From: an uncultured Colwellia sp.
Lineage (GTDB): Bacteria; Pseudomonadota; Gammaproteobacteria; Enterobacterales; Alteromonadaceae
DNA: 33,906 nt
Direction: 5' to 3'
Assembly (NCBI GenBank): GCA_913020705.1
Contig: CAJWBY010000028.1
Location: forward strand, 1-33,906
In this document: positions 17,453-26,813 of the stretch, in pieces
Position numbering within the stretch: position 1 is the stretch's first letter
Layout of the letters: each line of letters begins with the position of its first letter
Translations under genes and position numbers: made by a program
The notes under the pieces: generated by a model
Told to the model about the DNA's origin: nothing
Database searches by the model: none
What the model saw: only the letters and a program-made list of their open reading frames with translations

Positions 17453-18109
17453 ATGTTCCAGCCAGAAAAAATAATAGTTGCTGATGATCACCCTTTGTTC
17501 AGACAGGCGTTGTTAGCAGCACTTGACGTTAAATTTAATAAAACTCAGTGGTTAGAAGCGCAAACCATAGAGCAGCTTGAAGAACAGCTTTCAGCAAATA
17601 CTGACAGCGATTTAGTTCTATTAGATTTGAATATCCCCGGAGCACATGGTTTTAATACCTTGATTCATGTGCGTAATCATTTTCCACAAATACCGGTAGT
17701 GATGATTTCTGCTCATGAAGATAACGATACCATTTGTAAAGCCATGGAATATGGCGCAGCTGGCTTTGTACCAAAATCGACCCCAGTCGAAACGATTATA
17801 TTCGCAATCCAACAAATATTAATGGGTGAAGTTTGGGTTCCTGAGAGCTTCGAAAAATCGAATAAGGATGATGGAGACACAAATATTGCTGAGCGTGTCG
17901 CTAGTTTGACTCAGCAGCAATATCGAATTCTAATGATGTTCGCACAAGGCTTGCTAAACAAACAAATTGCTTATGACCTCAATGTATCAGAAGCAACAAT
18001 AAAAGCTCACGCAACTGCTATTTTTAGAAAGTTGAATGTCCGTAATAGAACACAAGCCGTTATCGCCATTGCACCACTTAATGTTTCTGAACCAAATCTC
18101 AATCAATAG
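17453..18109 (+). CDS. crbR: LuxR/NarL-type response regulator, CrbR/ErdR-like
   Basis: The protein has 218 residues. Its N-terminal receiver contains acidic D11/D12, acceptor D58 in LVLLDLNIPG and K108 in GFVPKST; its C-terminal LuxR HTH is LTQQQYRILMMFAQGLLNKQIAYDLNVSEATIKAHATAIFRKL split over about 150-195. It lies tail to tail with a transporter-fused hybrid kinase, 21 bp apart. This pairing matches CrbS-CrbR of Vibrio and MxtR-ErdR of Pseudomonas, which control acetyl-CoA synthetase and acetate use. The symbol is assigned from architecture and neighbourhood; orthology needs a tree. Output target genes such as acs are not in the window. A ribosome site AAGG is 9 nt before the ATG. Confidence 0.82.
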   Translation: MFQPEKIIVADDHPLFRQALLAALDVKFNKTQWLEAQTIEQLEEQLSANTDSDLVLLDLNIPGAHGFNTLIHVRNHFPQIPVVMISAHEDNDTICKAMEYGAAGFVPKSTPVETIIFAIQQILMGEVWVPESFEKSNKDDGDTNIAERVASLTQQQYRILMMFAQGLLNKQIAYDLNVSEATIKAHATAIFRKLNVRNRTQAVIAIAPLNVSEPNLNQ

Positions 18110-18130
18110 AAAAAGATAATTATTTTAACG

Positions 18131-21100
18131 TTACTCTGAATAATTATCTTGTAACTTCTTCGCTAACATCGCGCTCATCATTGCGCGAAGTGCCGCGGGT
18201 TTAACCAACTTTTTCATAAAACCCATATTCGCTTTATGTGTTCTTTCTTCAATATCGCTTTCTGTTGTCGCAGTAATTAAAATCGCGGGTATGAAATGAT
18301 TTGCGGAATCTCTAAGCTCTGCAGTTAGTGTTAGACCGTCTTGGTTATTATTAAGCTGGTAATCAACCAATAATATTTCAATGTCATTTTGATGGTTGCG
18401 AAATACTTTTTTCGCTTGTTCAAATGAGTCAGCTGACAACACATTACAATGCCAAGCACCTAACAACTCAATCATGCCATTAAGAACATCAGGGTCATTA
18501 TCAATACACATGACAGTTACGTCTTTTAATCCTATTTTTACGACGGGCTTCTCAATTTCAATATTAAATTGTCGATGAGCTTTGGTGATAGCAACTGAGA
18601 ACTTACAACCTTGGTGTTCTTTAGATTTTAAAGAGAGAGGGTGCCCTAACAACTGCGCTAAACTCTGCGTAATATTAAGACCTAATCCAAGGCCTCTGCT
18701 TGCATGATTTGGATTGTTTTCTAATTGGGTAAATTGTTCGAAAACGAGCTCTTGTTTTTCTAATGGTATACCGGGACCATTGTCTAAGACTTGAATACTC
18801 ACTTGCTTATCAATGATGCGAGCCCCTAATAAAACTTTACCAGGGCTAGCGTAACGAAATGCGTTACCGATTAGGTTTTGAAGAATACGACGTAATAAAT
18901 TTCGGTCAGAAGTGATCCACGCTTTACAATAGACAACTCTAAATTCAACATCATATTCTTCTGCAGATGCAGAGAACTCTTGCGCTAAATCTTTAAATAA
19001 ATCGTTAATTGAAAACGTAGTGTAATGAGCAGTAATATTACCACTTTCGATACGTGCTATTTCACCTAAATCAGAAAGTAAGTCGTTAGCAACTTTTAAA
19101 GAGTGGTCAATATTCTTAACTTGCCTGAACTGACTTTCGCTTAAGTTACCCTGACTACTCAATGCAGAAGTAAACAGTCTTGCTGCTTCTAAAGGTTGCA
19201 TTAAGTCATGGCTACAGGCTTTCAAATATAGGCTTTTCTTTATATGAGCTTGCTCTGCTTTTTCTCGTGCAATGTCTAAATCTTCATTTGTTTTTTCTAA
19301 TTTTTTTGTACGCTCAGTGATAATGGCTTCTAAATCAATATTAGTATCTTTTAATACTCTTTCGGCCTCTTTGTATGCAGTAACATCAGAAAATAACATC
19401 ACGAAGCCACCGCCCGGTAGAGGGTTGCCTTGAATTCTAATGACTTGTCCGTCCGGATGTTCTCGCTCCGAACTGTGAGGGCTGCCATTTCTTAAATACT
19501 CTAAACGCTTTTCCACTTGACGACTTATTTCGCCATCCCCACATAGACCTCGAGAGGCGTTATAACGAATAAGGTGCTTTATTGGGCAACCCTTATAAAT
19601 TAGCTCTTTAGGATAAGAAAATAAGTCGATATATTTTTTATTCCATGCCACGAGTTTGAGTTCATTATCAACAATAGAAATTCCCTCACTGGCATTTTCA
19701 ATCGCGCTTTGTAATAAATTTTGGCTAAATGTTCGCTGTTGGCTGGAAGCATCTTCAACCAAAACAGCGATTTCATCGAGGGCAATATCACGTCCGTCTA
19801 ACGCTGAAGAGAGCACTAAACGTGCTGATGACGCCCCCATAACACTTGCCAGCGTATTTTCTGTATGCAGTAATAATTGTTGATTGTAATCGTGTTGAGT
19901 CAATTCTTTTTTGACAATACCTTGTTGAAATTGCTTAAAACTAATTTTTGCTTTTCCTTCACCGACAAACCTCGACACTAATACTTCTAGATCGCGCTCA
20001 TCAACATGACGTTTTTTCTGTGAACTTAATGGTTGAGGTGCTTGCCACTCTAGAAATAGTGAAGCTTGCACACGTTCCTGCACACTTTGACGACTTATTT
20101 GTGACAATGCCCACATCACCAAAATATTTACAGCCAAACTGAGTAAGCTTACTGTGGTATTCGCCGAAAGGAAACTATCGGTAAAAGGTTGCTCATACAA
20201 ACCAAATTGTGGAATAAAGTTGAGTAAAAACCAGAGCGAAAAACCAATTAGAATACCCGCATATACACCGGTTAAACTTGCTCTACGCCAATAAAATGCG
20301 GCGACGAGAGCAGGGGTTAACTGTGCAAATGCCCCAAAAGCAATTTCTCCCAACGAACTTAGTGTATCTGGCGATGTCATTAAAAACACGCCATAACCCA
20401 GAAGAATCACGAGGAATACCAGTACTTTTCGGATATTGAGTAAGCGAATACGAAACTGATCAAAATCTGTATTTTTAGTTTTGCTAGCGCGAAAAATATA
20501 AGGGAATACTATTTCATTACTTAACATTGTACTCAAAGCAATAGATGAAATAATGACCATGGAACTAGCGGCAGAAATAGCGCCAAGAAAGGCAAATAGT
20601 GTTAACCATGTTTGCTCTTGATGCCAAGGCAAAAATAAAACATAAGCATCTGAAGGAACGCTATTACCTAACAACATTTGACCAGCAATGCCAAGTGGTG
20701 CCGCAAAAAGAGCAAAAACCAATAAATAGAGCGGGAATATTTTTCGACTGAGCTTAGTATCTTTAGGGTCTTTAAGTTCAACCACCATTACTTGAAATTG
20801 TCGTGGTAACGATAAAAATGCTGCCATCACAATGACTAACATGGCTATCATTGACATCATATTAGGGAAATTAAGCTGTTGCTCAAGTTGTAAATTCGCG
20901 CCCGATTTGTACCAAAGATCCATAGGTGAATCAAAGACAAAAAAAGTAACAAAAACACCCACAGCTAGAAAGGCAAATAATTTGACTAAAGACTCAAAAG
21001 CAATCGCAAGCATTACACCAGGATGGCGTTCAGTAACATCAATATGACGAATACCAAATATTACCGTGAAGCCAGCAAGCACTAAACTTGAAATGAGTCC

Positions 21101-21568
21101 AAAACGCCACGTCACTAACGTTTGTTCTGCTTGAAGTTGTTGAAAAGAATAAACAATCGCTTTTAGCTGTAATGCAATATAGGGCATGGTGCCAATTAAA
21201 GCGACAATCGTTACCATAATCGCGAGGTTGTGTGATTTTCCGTAACGAGAAGCGAGAAGATCGGCGAGAGACGTTAAATTTAATTTTAAACTGACACGCA
21301 CAATACGTTGAATAAAAGGCCAAGCAAAAACAAATAATAAAATAGGGCCTAAATAAATAGGAACATGGGAAAGGAAGTTAGTAGATGCTTGGCCAGTCGT
21401 ACCTAAAAAACTCCAAGACGTACAGTAAACGCCAAGCGTTAGTGCATAAATAATACCCTGACTTTTTCTCGCTATTTTATGACGATATTTATTTCCTAGA
21501 AATGCAATAAGAAAAAGCAGGCCAATATAACCAATACTTAATGTAACTAATTGCCAGTTGGGAAACAT
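18131..21568 (-). CDS. crbS: Hybrid sensor kinase with sodium:solute symporter domain, CrbS/MxtR-like
   Basis: The protein has about 1145 residues. An SLC5/SSS transporter-like domain of about 13 membrane helices fills residues 1-495 (for example YCTSWSFLGTTGQAS and FAAPLGIAGQMLLG). A STAC-like linker follows (about 510-610), then a PAS domain (LLQSAIENASEGISIVDNE onward, about 615-735), a HisKA with acceptor H787 in CSHDLMQPLEA, an HATPase (NLIGNAFRYA; DNGPGIP; GLGLGLNI) and a C-terminal receiver with D1069 in LLVDYQL. The start ATG precedes FPNWQLVTLS; a TTG four codons upstream is less likely. In Vibrio and Pseudomonas, such kinases govern the acetate switch through a LuxR-type partner like the convergent gene here. 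Whether the symporter part transports or only senses cannot be read from sequence. Confidence 0.88.
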   Translation of the reverse strand: MFPNWQLVTLSIGYIGLLFLIAFLGNKYRHKIARKSQGIIYALTLGVYCTSWSFLGTTGQASTNFLSHVPIYLGPILLFVFAWPFIQRIVRVSLKLNLTSLADLLASRYGKSHNLAIMVTIVALIGTMPYIALQLKAIVYSFQQLQAEQTLVTWRFGLISSLVLAGFTVIFGIRHIDVTERHPGVMLAIAFESLVKLFAFLAVGVFVTFFVFDSPMDLWYKSGANLQLEQQLNFPNMMSMIAMLVIVMAAFLSLPRQFQVMVVELKDPKDTKLSRKIFPLYLLVFALFAAPLGIAGQMLLGNSVPSDAYVLFLPWHQEQTWLTLFAFLGAISAASSMVIISSIALSTMLSNEIVFPYIFRASKTKNTDFDQFRIRLLNIRKVLVFLVILLGYGVFLMTSPDTLSSLGEIAFGAFAQLTPALVAAFYWRRASLTGVYAGILIGFSLWFLLNFIPQFGLYEQPFTDSFLSANTTVSLLSLAVNILVMWALSQISRQSVQERVQASLFLEWQAPQPLSSQKKRHVDERDLEVLVSRFVGEGKAKISFKQFQQGIVKKELTQHDYNQQLLLHTENTLASVMGASSARLVLSSALDGRDIALDEIAVLVEDASSQQRTFSQNLLQSAIENASEGISIVDNELKLVAWNKKYIDLFSYPKELIYKGCPIKHLIRYNASRGLCGDGEISRQVEKRLEYLRNGSPHSSEREHPDGQVIRIQGNPLPGGGFVMLFSDVTAYKEAERVLKDTNIDLEAIITERTKKLEKTNEDLDIAREKAEQAHIKKSLYLKACSHDLMQPLEAARLFTSALSSQGNLSESQFRQVKNIDHSLKVANDLLSDLGEIARIESGNITAHYTTFSINDLFKDLAQEFSASAEEYDVEFRVVYCKAWITSDRNLLRRILQNLIGNAFRYASPGKVLLGARIIDKQVSIQVLDNGPGIPLEKQELVFEQFTQLENNPNHASRGLGLGLNITQSLAQLLGHPLSLKSKEHQGCKFSVAITKAHRQFNIEIEKPVVKIGLKDVTVMCIDNDPDVLNGMIELLGAWHCNVLSADSFEQAKKVFRNHQNDIEILLVDYQLNNNQDGLTLTAELRDSANHFIPAILITATTESDIEERTHKANMGFMKKLVKPAALRAMMSAMLAKKLQDNYSE

Positions 21569-21680
21569 AATACATCTCAAGTTTTATTTTGTTACCTCTA
21601 CAATACCAAGCCTATCTAGTTATTTAAACTAAAGTTATCACGTAATTAGTGGTTCATTTTGCCAATTCCCCGTATTCATA

Positions 21681-21732
21681 TTGCACATTGGCTCTAAATC
21701 TATATAATGCCGTTCGAATGATGTTCGAATGG
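21681..21732 (+). promoter_or_regulatory. Promoter and probable TetR operator of the RND efflux operon
   Basis: The -35 box TTGCAC (21681-21686) and -10 box TATAAT (21703-21708) are 16 bp apart. Directly after the -10 box lie two copies of GTTCGAATG separated by AT, so two TTCGAA palindromes are 11 bp apart, one helical turn, covering the expected transcription start. This is the place for an autoregulatory TetR operator. The site also lies between the divergent kinase gene and the efflux operon. Confidence 0.65.
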
Positions 21733-21752
21733 ATTTACTAAAAGAGATTATT

Positions 21753-22475
21753 ATGGCTCCAGCTCCAAAATTTAGCCTTGAAGAACAAGAGAAATTAATC
21801 TTGTTTGCAGCGGTAACAGCAATAGAAGAAAGTACGTTATTAGATTTTTCTATGTCATCAATTGCTAAGTCAGCCGGTCTGTCAATGGGATCTGTTTATA
21901 AGTTCGTGCAATGTAAAGAAGATTTACTCATTGCATTGGCAACAAAAATGTATCAAGAAAAGCAAAAAGTATTCAGCCAAGTGCTCGCGTTGCCACTCAC
22001 GACACCGGAACGAATTATTGCATTGAGCTTATTGGATTTCACCAAAGTACAGATGTATAGCTTTGATGATCAGCTCGAAAGCATAGTGAATACATGTTCG
22101 ATTATGAAGCGCAGTTCTCAACGTTGGCTTGATTACATGTTCAACTGTTGCAAAGTGTGTGAAGACTCTTTTCAAGCACTTTTAAAAGCTGCTGTGGATA
22201 GTAAGGAATTGGGATCAAATCCAAGTGATCTAGAAGAAATAAATGTTGGTGCATGGTCTTTATCCGTGGGCTATTTTCAAACAGTGCGAATGCACCATGG
22301 TCGGAGCAATCAGCAAGAAAGTGATGGCCAAGCGTGTGTATCATCTTTAGCGGTAAATAATGTACATATTCTCAACTTACAACGCTTTCTAAATTCATTT
22401 GATTTTCAAGATAAATTAAAGAGTGAGGACATTGAAAAAGTATGTCGTATGCTCGTAGAACTCAAACTTAGATAA
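21753..22475 (+). CDS. TetR/AcrR family regulator of the adjacent RND efflux operon
   Basis: The protein has 240 residues from the chosen ATG. The N-terminal HTH (FSMSSIAKSAGLSMGSVYKFVQCKEDLLIALA, about residues 30-62) is TetR-like, and the C-terminal half is helical with several cysteines (three in MFNCCKVC). I chose the second ATG because AAAGAG lies at good spacing before it, and the first ATG, 8 codons upstream, would fall within the operator about 14 nt from the predicted transcript start. The gene is followed after 51 bp by an RND adaptor gene and then the pump, on the same strand. A local repressor of efflux is the natural reading. The inducer is unknown. Confidence 0.88.
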   Translation: MAPAPKFSLEEQEKLILFAAVTAIEESTLLDFSMSSIAKSAGLSMGSVYKFVQCKEDLLIALATKMYQEKQKVFSQVLALPLTTPERIIALSLLDFTKVQMYSFDDQLESIVNTCSIMKRSSQRWLDYMFNCCKVCEDSFQALLKAAVDSKELGSNPSDLEEINVGAWSLSVGYFQTVRMHHGRSNQQESDGQACVSSLAVNNVHILNLQRFLNSFDFQDKLKSEDIEKVCRMLVELKLR

Positions 22476-22526
22476 CAAAACTTTATGCGGAAACGCAAAT
22501 TACAAAATTGAAATAAAGGAATAACT

Positions 22527-23624
22527 ATGAAAATCCGTCAATGGATTGTGACTCTTATCATTTTAGCGGCTGTTATCAGCGGCTTGTATTTTTATAAGTC
22601 ATCATTACAACAAGCTGCATCAGAAGGGACAGAAATGTTTGAACCTTCGGCAACGGTAAATGCGGCAGAAACTGTTCGTGTGGACTATCAACAAACGCTT
22701 AAAGTGAGTGGAGAAGTGCAAGCCTTTAAATCGTTGTCACTTCATAATGAACTTGCAGGACAAATAATTAAACTAAATGCGAAGTCAGGTAGCTTAGCGA
22801 AAAAAGGTCAGATCTTAGTAGAGATTGATCATCGTGATGAAGATGCACGTTTAATTGCCGCACAAGCTCAATTAACCTTAAAGAATCAAACGTATCGTCG
22901 TTATCTTGAACTAAAGAAAAACAACGAAATTAGTGATGAGCTTGTTGACCAAGCTCAAGCTTCAGTTGAGATCGCTAAATCAGAGGCAGCGATATTAGAA
23001 ACCGCCATTTCTAAGAAAAAACTACGCGCACCTTTTGATGCGAAAATAGGTATTCATAACCTTGAAATGGGTCAATATCTCGACAAAAACAGTCAAGTGC
23101 TTAGCTTAATTGGCGTTAATGAATATACATGGATTGACTTTAACCTGCCGCAAATTTATCTTGAATTATCGTTAGGTTCGTTAGTAAAAGTTAGCCCAAT
23201 GAATCAAGCTTTATCTTTTGATGCTGAAATTATTGCGGTTGATCCACAACTTGCACGTCAATCACGTAGTTTAAAATATCGAGCACAGATAAAATCTTCA
23301 TTATTAGCATTGAAACCAAATACATTAGTAAGTGTTTACTCACCTATTGCGGCTAAGACTGCGCTAATATCTGTGCCTGATGTAGCGATCACGCGTGATC
23401 CATTAGGAAGTTATGTCTTTGTCCTAGAAAGTGAAGGAGAAGGAGCATACCGAGCAAAACAAGTTAAAGTCATTTTAGGTGAACGTAATACGGATACCGT
23501 TATGGTGTTATCTGGCTTAGATGAAGGAACACTTATTGCGACTAAGGGAGCATTTAAACTGTTTCCAGAAATGAAAGTATTTGTTGCTGAATCGTTGGCG
23601 GCTAACACTGCTGATAAAAAGTAG
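22527..23624 (+). CDS. RND efflux periplasmic adaptor (membrane fusion protein)
   Basis: The 365-residue protein has an N-terminal membrane anchor (WIVTLIILAAVISGLYFY) and the usual adaptor order: barrel-sandwich/lipoyl half (VSGEVQAFKSLSLHNELAGQI), a short alpha hairpin (about 100-165), the second lipoyl half (KKLRAPFDAKIGIHNLEMGQYL), a beta barrel and a membrane-proximal domain ending in VLSGLDEGTLIATKGAFKL. It bridges the inner-membrane pump to an outer-membrane channel. It has no lipobox, so anchoring is by the uncleaved helix. AAGGA lies 7 nt before ATG. The pump gene begins 10 bp after its stop. No TolC-type gene is in the operon, so a channel encoded elsewhere is probably shared. Confidence 0.93.
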   Translation: MKIRQWIVTLIILAAVISGLYFYKSSLQQAASEGTEMFEPSATVNAAETVRVDYQQTLKVSGEVQAFKSLSLHNELAGQIIKLNAKSGSLAKKGQILVEIDHRDEDARLIAAQAQLTLKNQTYRRYLELKKNNEISDELVDQAQASVEIAKSEAAILETAISKKKLRAPFDAKIGIHNLEMGQYLDKNSQVLSLIGVNEYTWIDFNLPQIYLELSLGSLVKVSPMNQALSFDAEIIAVDPQLARQSRSLKYRAQIKSSLLALKPNTLVSVYSPIAAKTALISVPDVAITRDPLGSYVFVLESEGEGAYRAKQVKVILGERNTDTVMVLSGLDEGTLIATKGAFKLFPEMKVFVAESLAANTADKK

Positions 23625-23633
23625 GAGGTTGCA

Positions 23634-26600
23634 ATGAAAACAACTCCTAATCTCGTTTCAACAAGTAAAGCTTCAGTGATGGATATTTTTGTCCGTCGTC
23701 CTGTCGTCGCCCTAGTCTTGTCTATTATTATTTGCTTGGCAGGTCTTTGGTCAATCAGCAAAATACCTGTATTACAGTTTCCTAAAATAGAAAGTGCTTC
23801 GTTGGTCATCGATACTTATTATATTGGTGCTTCAGCAGAGGTCGTGCAAGGCTTTGTCACTGAACCAATAGAGCGTGCAGCAGCAACGGTGCCTGGTGTC
23901 GAGTATGTTGAATCAAAAACCACATCTGGCAGTAGTAAAGTTACCGCTTGGCTTAACTTAAATGAAAATAGTACGCTTGCGTTAGCTGAATTAACCGCGC
24001 GATTAAGTCAAATTCGTTATGAATTACCTGCCGGTTCTCAAGACCCAATCGTTTCAGTTAGTCGTGCTGATCGCCCTTTTGCTGTGTTTTATTTAAACGT
24101 TAATGCAAATGGCAACGAATTATCAAAAGTGACCGATTACTTAACTCGACGTGTTAATCCTGTACTAAATTCTATTGAAGGTGTGCAGCGTGTTGGTATT
24201 GAAGGAGCAAGAACTCCCGCTATGCGTATTTGGCTTAACACTGAAGCATTAACCGCTTTTAATTTAAGTGCTAAAGAGGTTTATCAGGCCTTAGCGACAA
24301 ATAATAGTATTGCGACAATGGGGTATGCCGAAAACAGCCGACAGCGTATAGATATTGTTGCTAATAGCCAGTTAACTTCTGTGAATGAATTTGAGCAATT
24401 AGTGATCTCTAGTCATGATGGCGCAACGATTCATTTACGAGATATTGCACGTATAGAATTAGCTGCTGAAGACGCTAGTGTTACCGCAAGACTCAATGAT
24501 AATGACACCGTTTATATCTCGATTTGGCCATTACCTGGTGCTAATGAAATTGATATTGGTGATAGCCTTTATGAAAAAATTGCAGAGATTAATCAAACGC
24601 TTCCTTTAGGTATGTCAATTGATTTTGCTTTTGACGGCACACTTTATATGCGTGATGCATTAAGTGAAATATTCATTACGCTCATTGAAACCGTTGTATT
24701 GGTTGGGCTAGTGGTTCTCTTATTAATGGGATCATTTCGAAGTGCGATGGTGCCGTTAATTACCATACCCATTTCAATTCTGGGCGCTGTGGCAGCAATG
24801 TCGTTTATGGGATTTTCACTGAATTTGTTAACCGTTTTAGCGATTGTATTATCCGTTGGATTAGTGGTGGATGACGCTATTGTTGTTGTAGAGAATGTTG
24901 CGCGATTAATGCGAAAAGGGTATTCAAAGTTTGATGCCGCGTTAGAAAGTTCACGCCAGCTTTTAGTACCTATTATTTCAATGACCTTAACGCTTGCTGC
25001 TGTATATGCTCCTATTGGATTTTTATCAGGGTTAACCGGCGTTCTTTTTAAAGAATTTGCTTTTACTTTGGCGATCGCCGTTATTATTTCAGGCATTGTT
25101 GCTATAACTTTATCATCAGTAATGAGTGCACATATTCTGCCTAAAGGTGGTGAAGAAGGTTGGTTGACACGAAAAGTAAACAATCTATTCGATAATATTC
25201 AACAGGCCTATGGAAAGTTATTACAGCGTATATTCAAATGGCAGGCACAAGTCTTTTTAATTGCTACAGTTGTGTCTTTACTTACCGTGCCTTTTTATCT
25301 CCAATCTCAAAAAGAGTTAGCGCCTGTTGAAGATCAAGCGATGGTGATGTTTGTTGTTATGTCACCCCCTGATTCTTCATTAGATTATAACGTTAGCCAG
25401 ATGGGGCCTGTGGTTAATACGCTACAAGAGATTGAAGGTGGCTTGAAAGTTTGGCAATTATTATTCACATCTGGCGGTTTTGGCGGTTTAAAATTAGTCG
25501 GTGCTGACGATCGTGATTATTCAACACAAGATCTTGTACCTCAAATGTATGAAAAATTATCAAAGATACCAGGTTTGAATATGTTGCCTATATTACCAGG
25601 ATCATTGCCAACAGCCGGACAATTTGAAATTGAAATGGTGGTCAAGTCTTCTGCATCGTATGCTGAAATGAAAAGTTATGCTGACGAACTCGTGGGTGCG
25701 GCTTTTGCCAGTGGAGATTTCCTTTTTGCAGATAGCGACTTGAAAATAGATTTACCTCAAGTGGAATTGCAGTTTGATCGTCGAAAAATTGCTGACCTTG
25801 GTATGAATGTTTCAGATATTAGTGATCAAATAGGCATTTTATTATCGAGCAATTTCGTTAATCGCTTTGATGCAGACGGAAAAGCGTACCGCGTTATTCC
25901 AATGGTTGATAATAACGTGCGTGGCAAAACCGAAGAGATTTTGGCACTTAATATTAAAATACCTTCAGGAGAGTTAATTCCTGTTTCTGCCGTAGCTGAT
26001 TTAAAGTGGAAAACTGTGCCGCGTGATTTATCAACGTTCGCTCAACAAGCTTCGTTTAAAATCTATGGTGGTGTTGCGCCGGGTGTTAACAAAGAAAAAG
26101 CACTCACAACGTTAGAGAATGCGGCGAGAAATATTCTTCCTACGGGTTACAGTATTGATTATGCAGGTGAGTCACGTCAGCTTCGTAAAGAAGGCAGTAC
26201 TTTAGTAATGGTGCTAGGGGTTTCGTTATTAATTGTATTCTTAGTATTAGCCGTTCAATTCAATAGCTTTAGAGATCCACTTGTTGTGCTTTTAGGTTGT
26301 GTGCCTTTAGCGTTATCGGGTGCATTATTGTTACCGTATATTGAACTAACAACGATTAATATTTACTCGCAAATTGGCTTGATCACCTTAATTGGTTTGA
26401 TTGCTAAAAATGGTATTTTAATTGTAGAGTTTGCTAATCATGCGCAAGAGCAAGGGGCAAATAAGTTAGCTGCTGTTACTGAGGCAGCTACGACACGTTT
26501 ACGCCCGATATTAATGACTACCGCAGCAACTATTTTAGGCCATTTTCCATTAGTATTAGTTACTGGAGCAGGTGCTGAGGCAAGAAATAGTATTGGTATT

Positions 26601-26732
26601 ATCCTTGTGGCAGGTATGTTTATTGGCACAATATTTACATTGTTTGTGTTACCTAGTTTCTATTTGTTATTTGCAGAGCGAAGAGAAACCCTAGCTAAAT
26701 ATAAACAAAGCATGGAGACAGCGGTAATCTAA
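23634..26732 (+). CDS. RND efflux pump permease (HAE1/AcrB-like family)
   Basis: This proton-driven inner-membrane pump has 1032 residues, the normal size. It opens with FVRRPVVALVLSIIICLAGLWSI (helix 1), has a large periplasmic loop, and carries the paired aspartates of helix 4 in SVGLVVDDAIVVVENV (D413, D414) and the helix 10 lysine in LIAKNGILIVEFA (K925), the proton relay residues. The second periplasmic loop runs from about 560 to 860. GGAGG precedes the ATG at good spacing. It belongs to the drug/hydrophobe-exporting (HAE1) type rather than the metal type, judging from helix 4 and general sequence; the substrate is not predictable. The operon ends with a strong terminator 28 bp downstream. 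Confidence 0.94.
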   Translation: MKTTPNLVSTSKASVMDIFVRRPVVALVLSIIICLAGLWSISKIPVLQFPKIESASLVIDTYYIGASAEVVQGFVTEPIERAAATVPGVEYVESKTTSGSSKVTAWLNLNENSTLALAELTARLSQIRYELPAGSQDPIVSVSRADRPFAVFYLNVNANGNELSKVTDYLTRRVNPVLNSIEGVQRVGIEGARTPAMRIWLNTEALTAFNLSAKEVYQALATNNSIATMGYAENSRQRIDIVANSQLTSVNEFEQLVISSHDGATIHLRDIARIELAAEDASVTARLNDNDTVYISIWPLPGANEIDIGDSLYEKIAEINQTLPLGMSIDFAFDGTLYMRDALSEIFITLIETVVLVGLVVLLLMGSFRSAMVPLITIPISILGAVAAMSFMGFSLNLLTVLAIVLSVGLVVDDAIVVVENVARLMRKGYSKFDAALESSRQLLVPIISMTLTLAAVYAPIGFLSGLTGVLFKEFAFTLAIAVIISGIVAITLSSVMSAHILPKGGEEGWLTRKVNNLFDNIQQAYGKLLQRIFKWQAQVFLIATVVSLLTVPFYLQSQKELAPVEDQAMVMFVVMSPPDSSLDYNVSQMGPVVNTLQEIEGGLKVWQLLFTSGGFGGLKLVGADDRDYSTQDLVPQMYEKLSKIPGLNMLPILPGSLPTAGQFEIEMVVKSSASYAEMKSYADELVGAAFASGDFLFADSDLKIDLPQVELQFDRRKIADLGMNVSDISDQIGILLSSNFVNRFDADGKAYRVIPMVDNNVRGKTEEILALNIKIPSGELIPVSAVADLKWKTVPRDLSTFAQQASFKIYGGVAPGVNKEKALTTLENAARNILPTGYSIDYAGESRQLRKEGSTLVMVLGVSLLIVFLVLAVQFNSFRDPLVVLLGCVPLALSGALLLPYIELTTINIYSQIGLITLIGLIAKNGILIVEFANHAQEQGANKLAAVTEAATTRLRPILMTTAATILGHFPLVLVTGAGAEARNSIGIILVAGMFIGTIFTLFVLPSFYLLFAERRETLAKYKQSMETAVI

Positions 26733-26760
26733 CTGTACTGATCACGGTCTTATTATTGTA

Positions 26761-26795
26761 AAAAAGGTCATCACTAATTGAGTGATGCCCTTTTT
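26761..26795 (+). terminator. Rho-independent terminator after the RND operon
   Basis: The stem AAAAAGG(T)CATCACT pairs with AGTGATG(C)CCTTTTT around a 5-nt loop, with one internal mismatch, and ends in five Ts. It lies between the pump and the convergent VOC gene, and its A/T symmetry lets it serve both directions. Confidence 0.88.
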
Positions 26796-26813
26796 ATGTA
26801 GAGGATGTAGGTA

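Noticed and set aside
24644..25183. 179-residue minus-strand open frame inside the RND pump gene
   Set aside because: Antisense shadow of a strongly coding region; threonine/asparagine/isoleucine-rich composition follows from the reverse complement of membrane-helix codons, and no ribosome site is seen.
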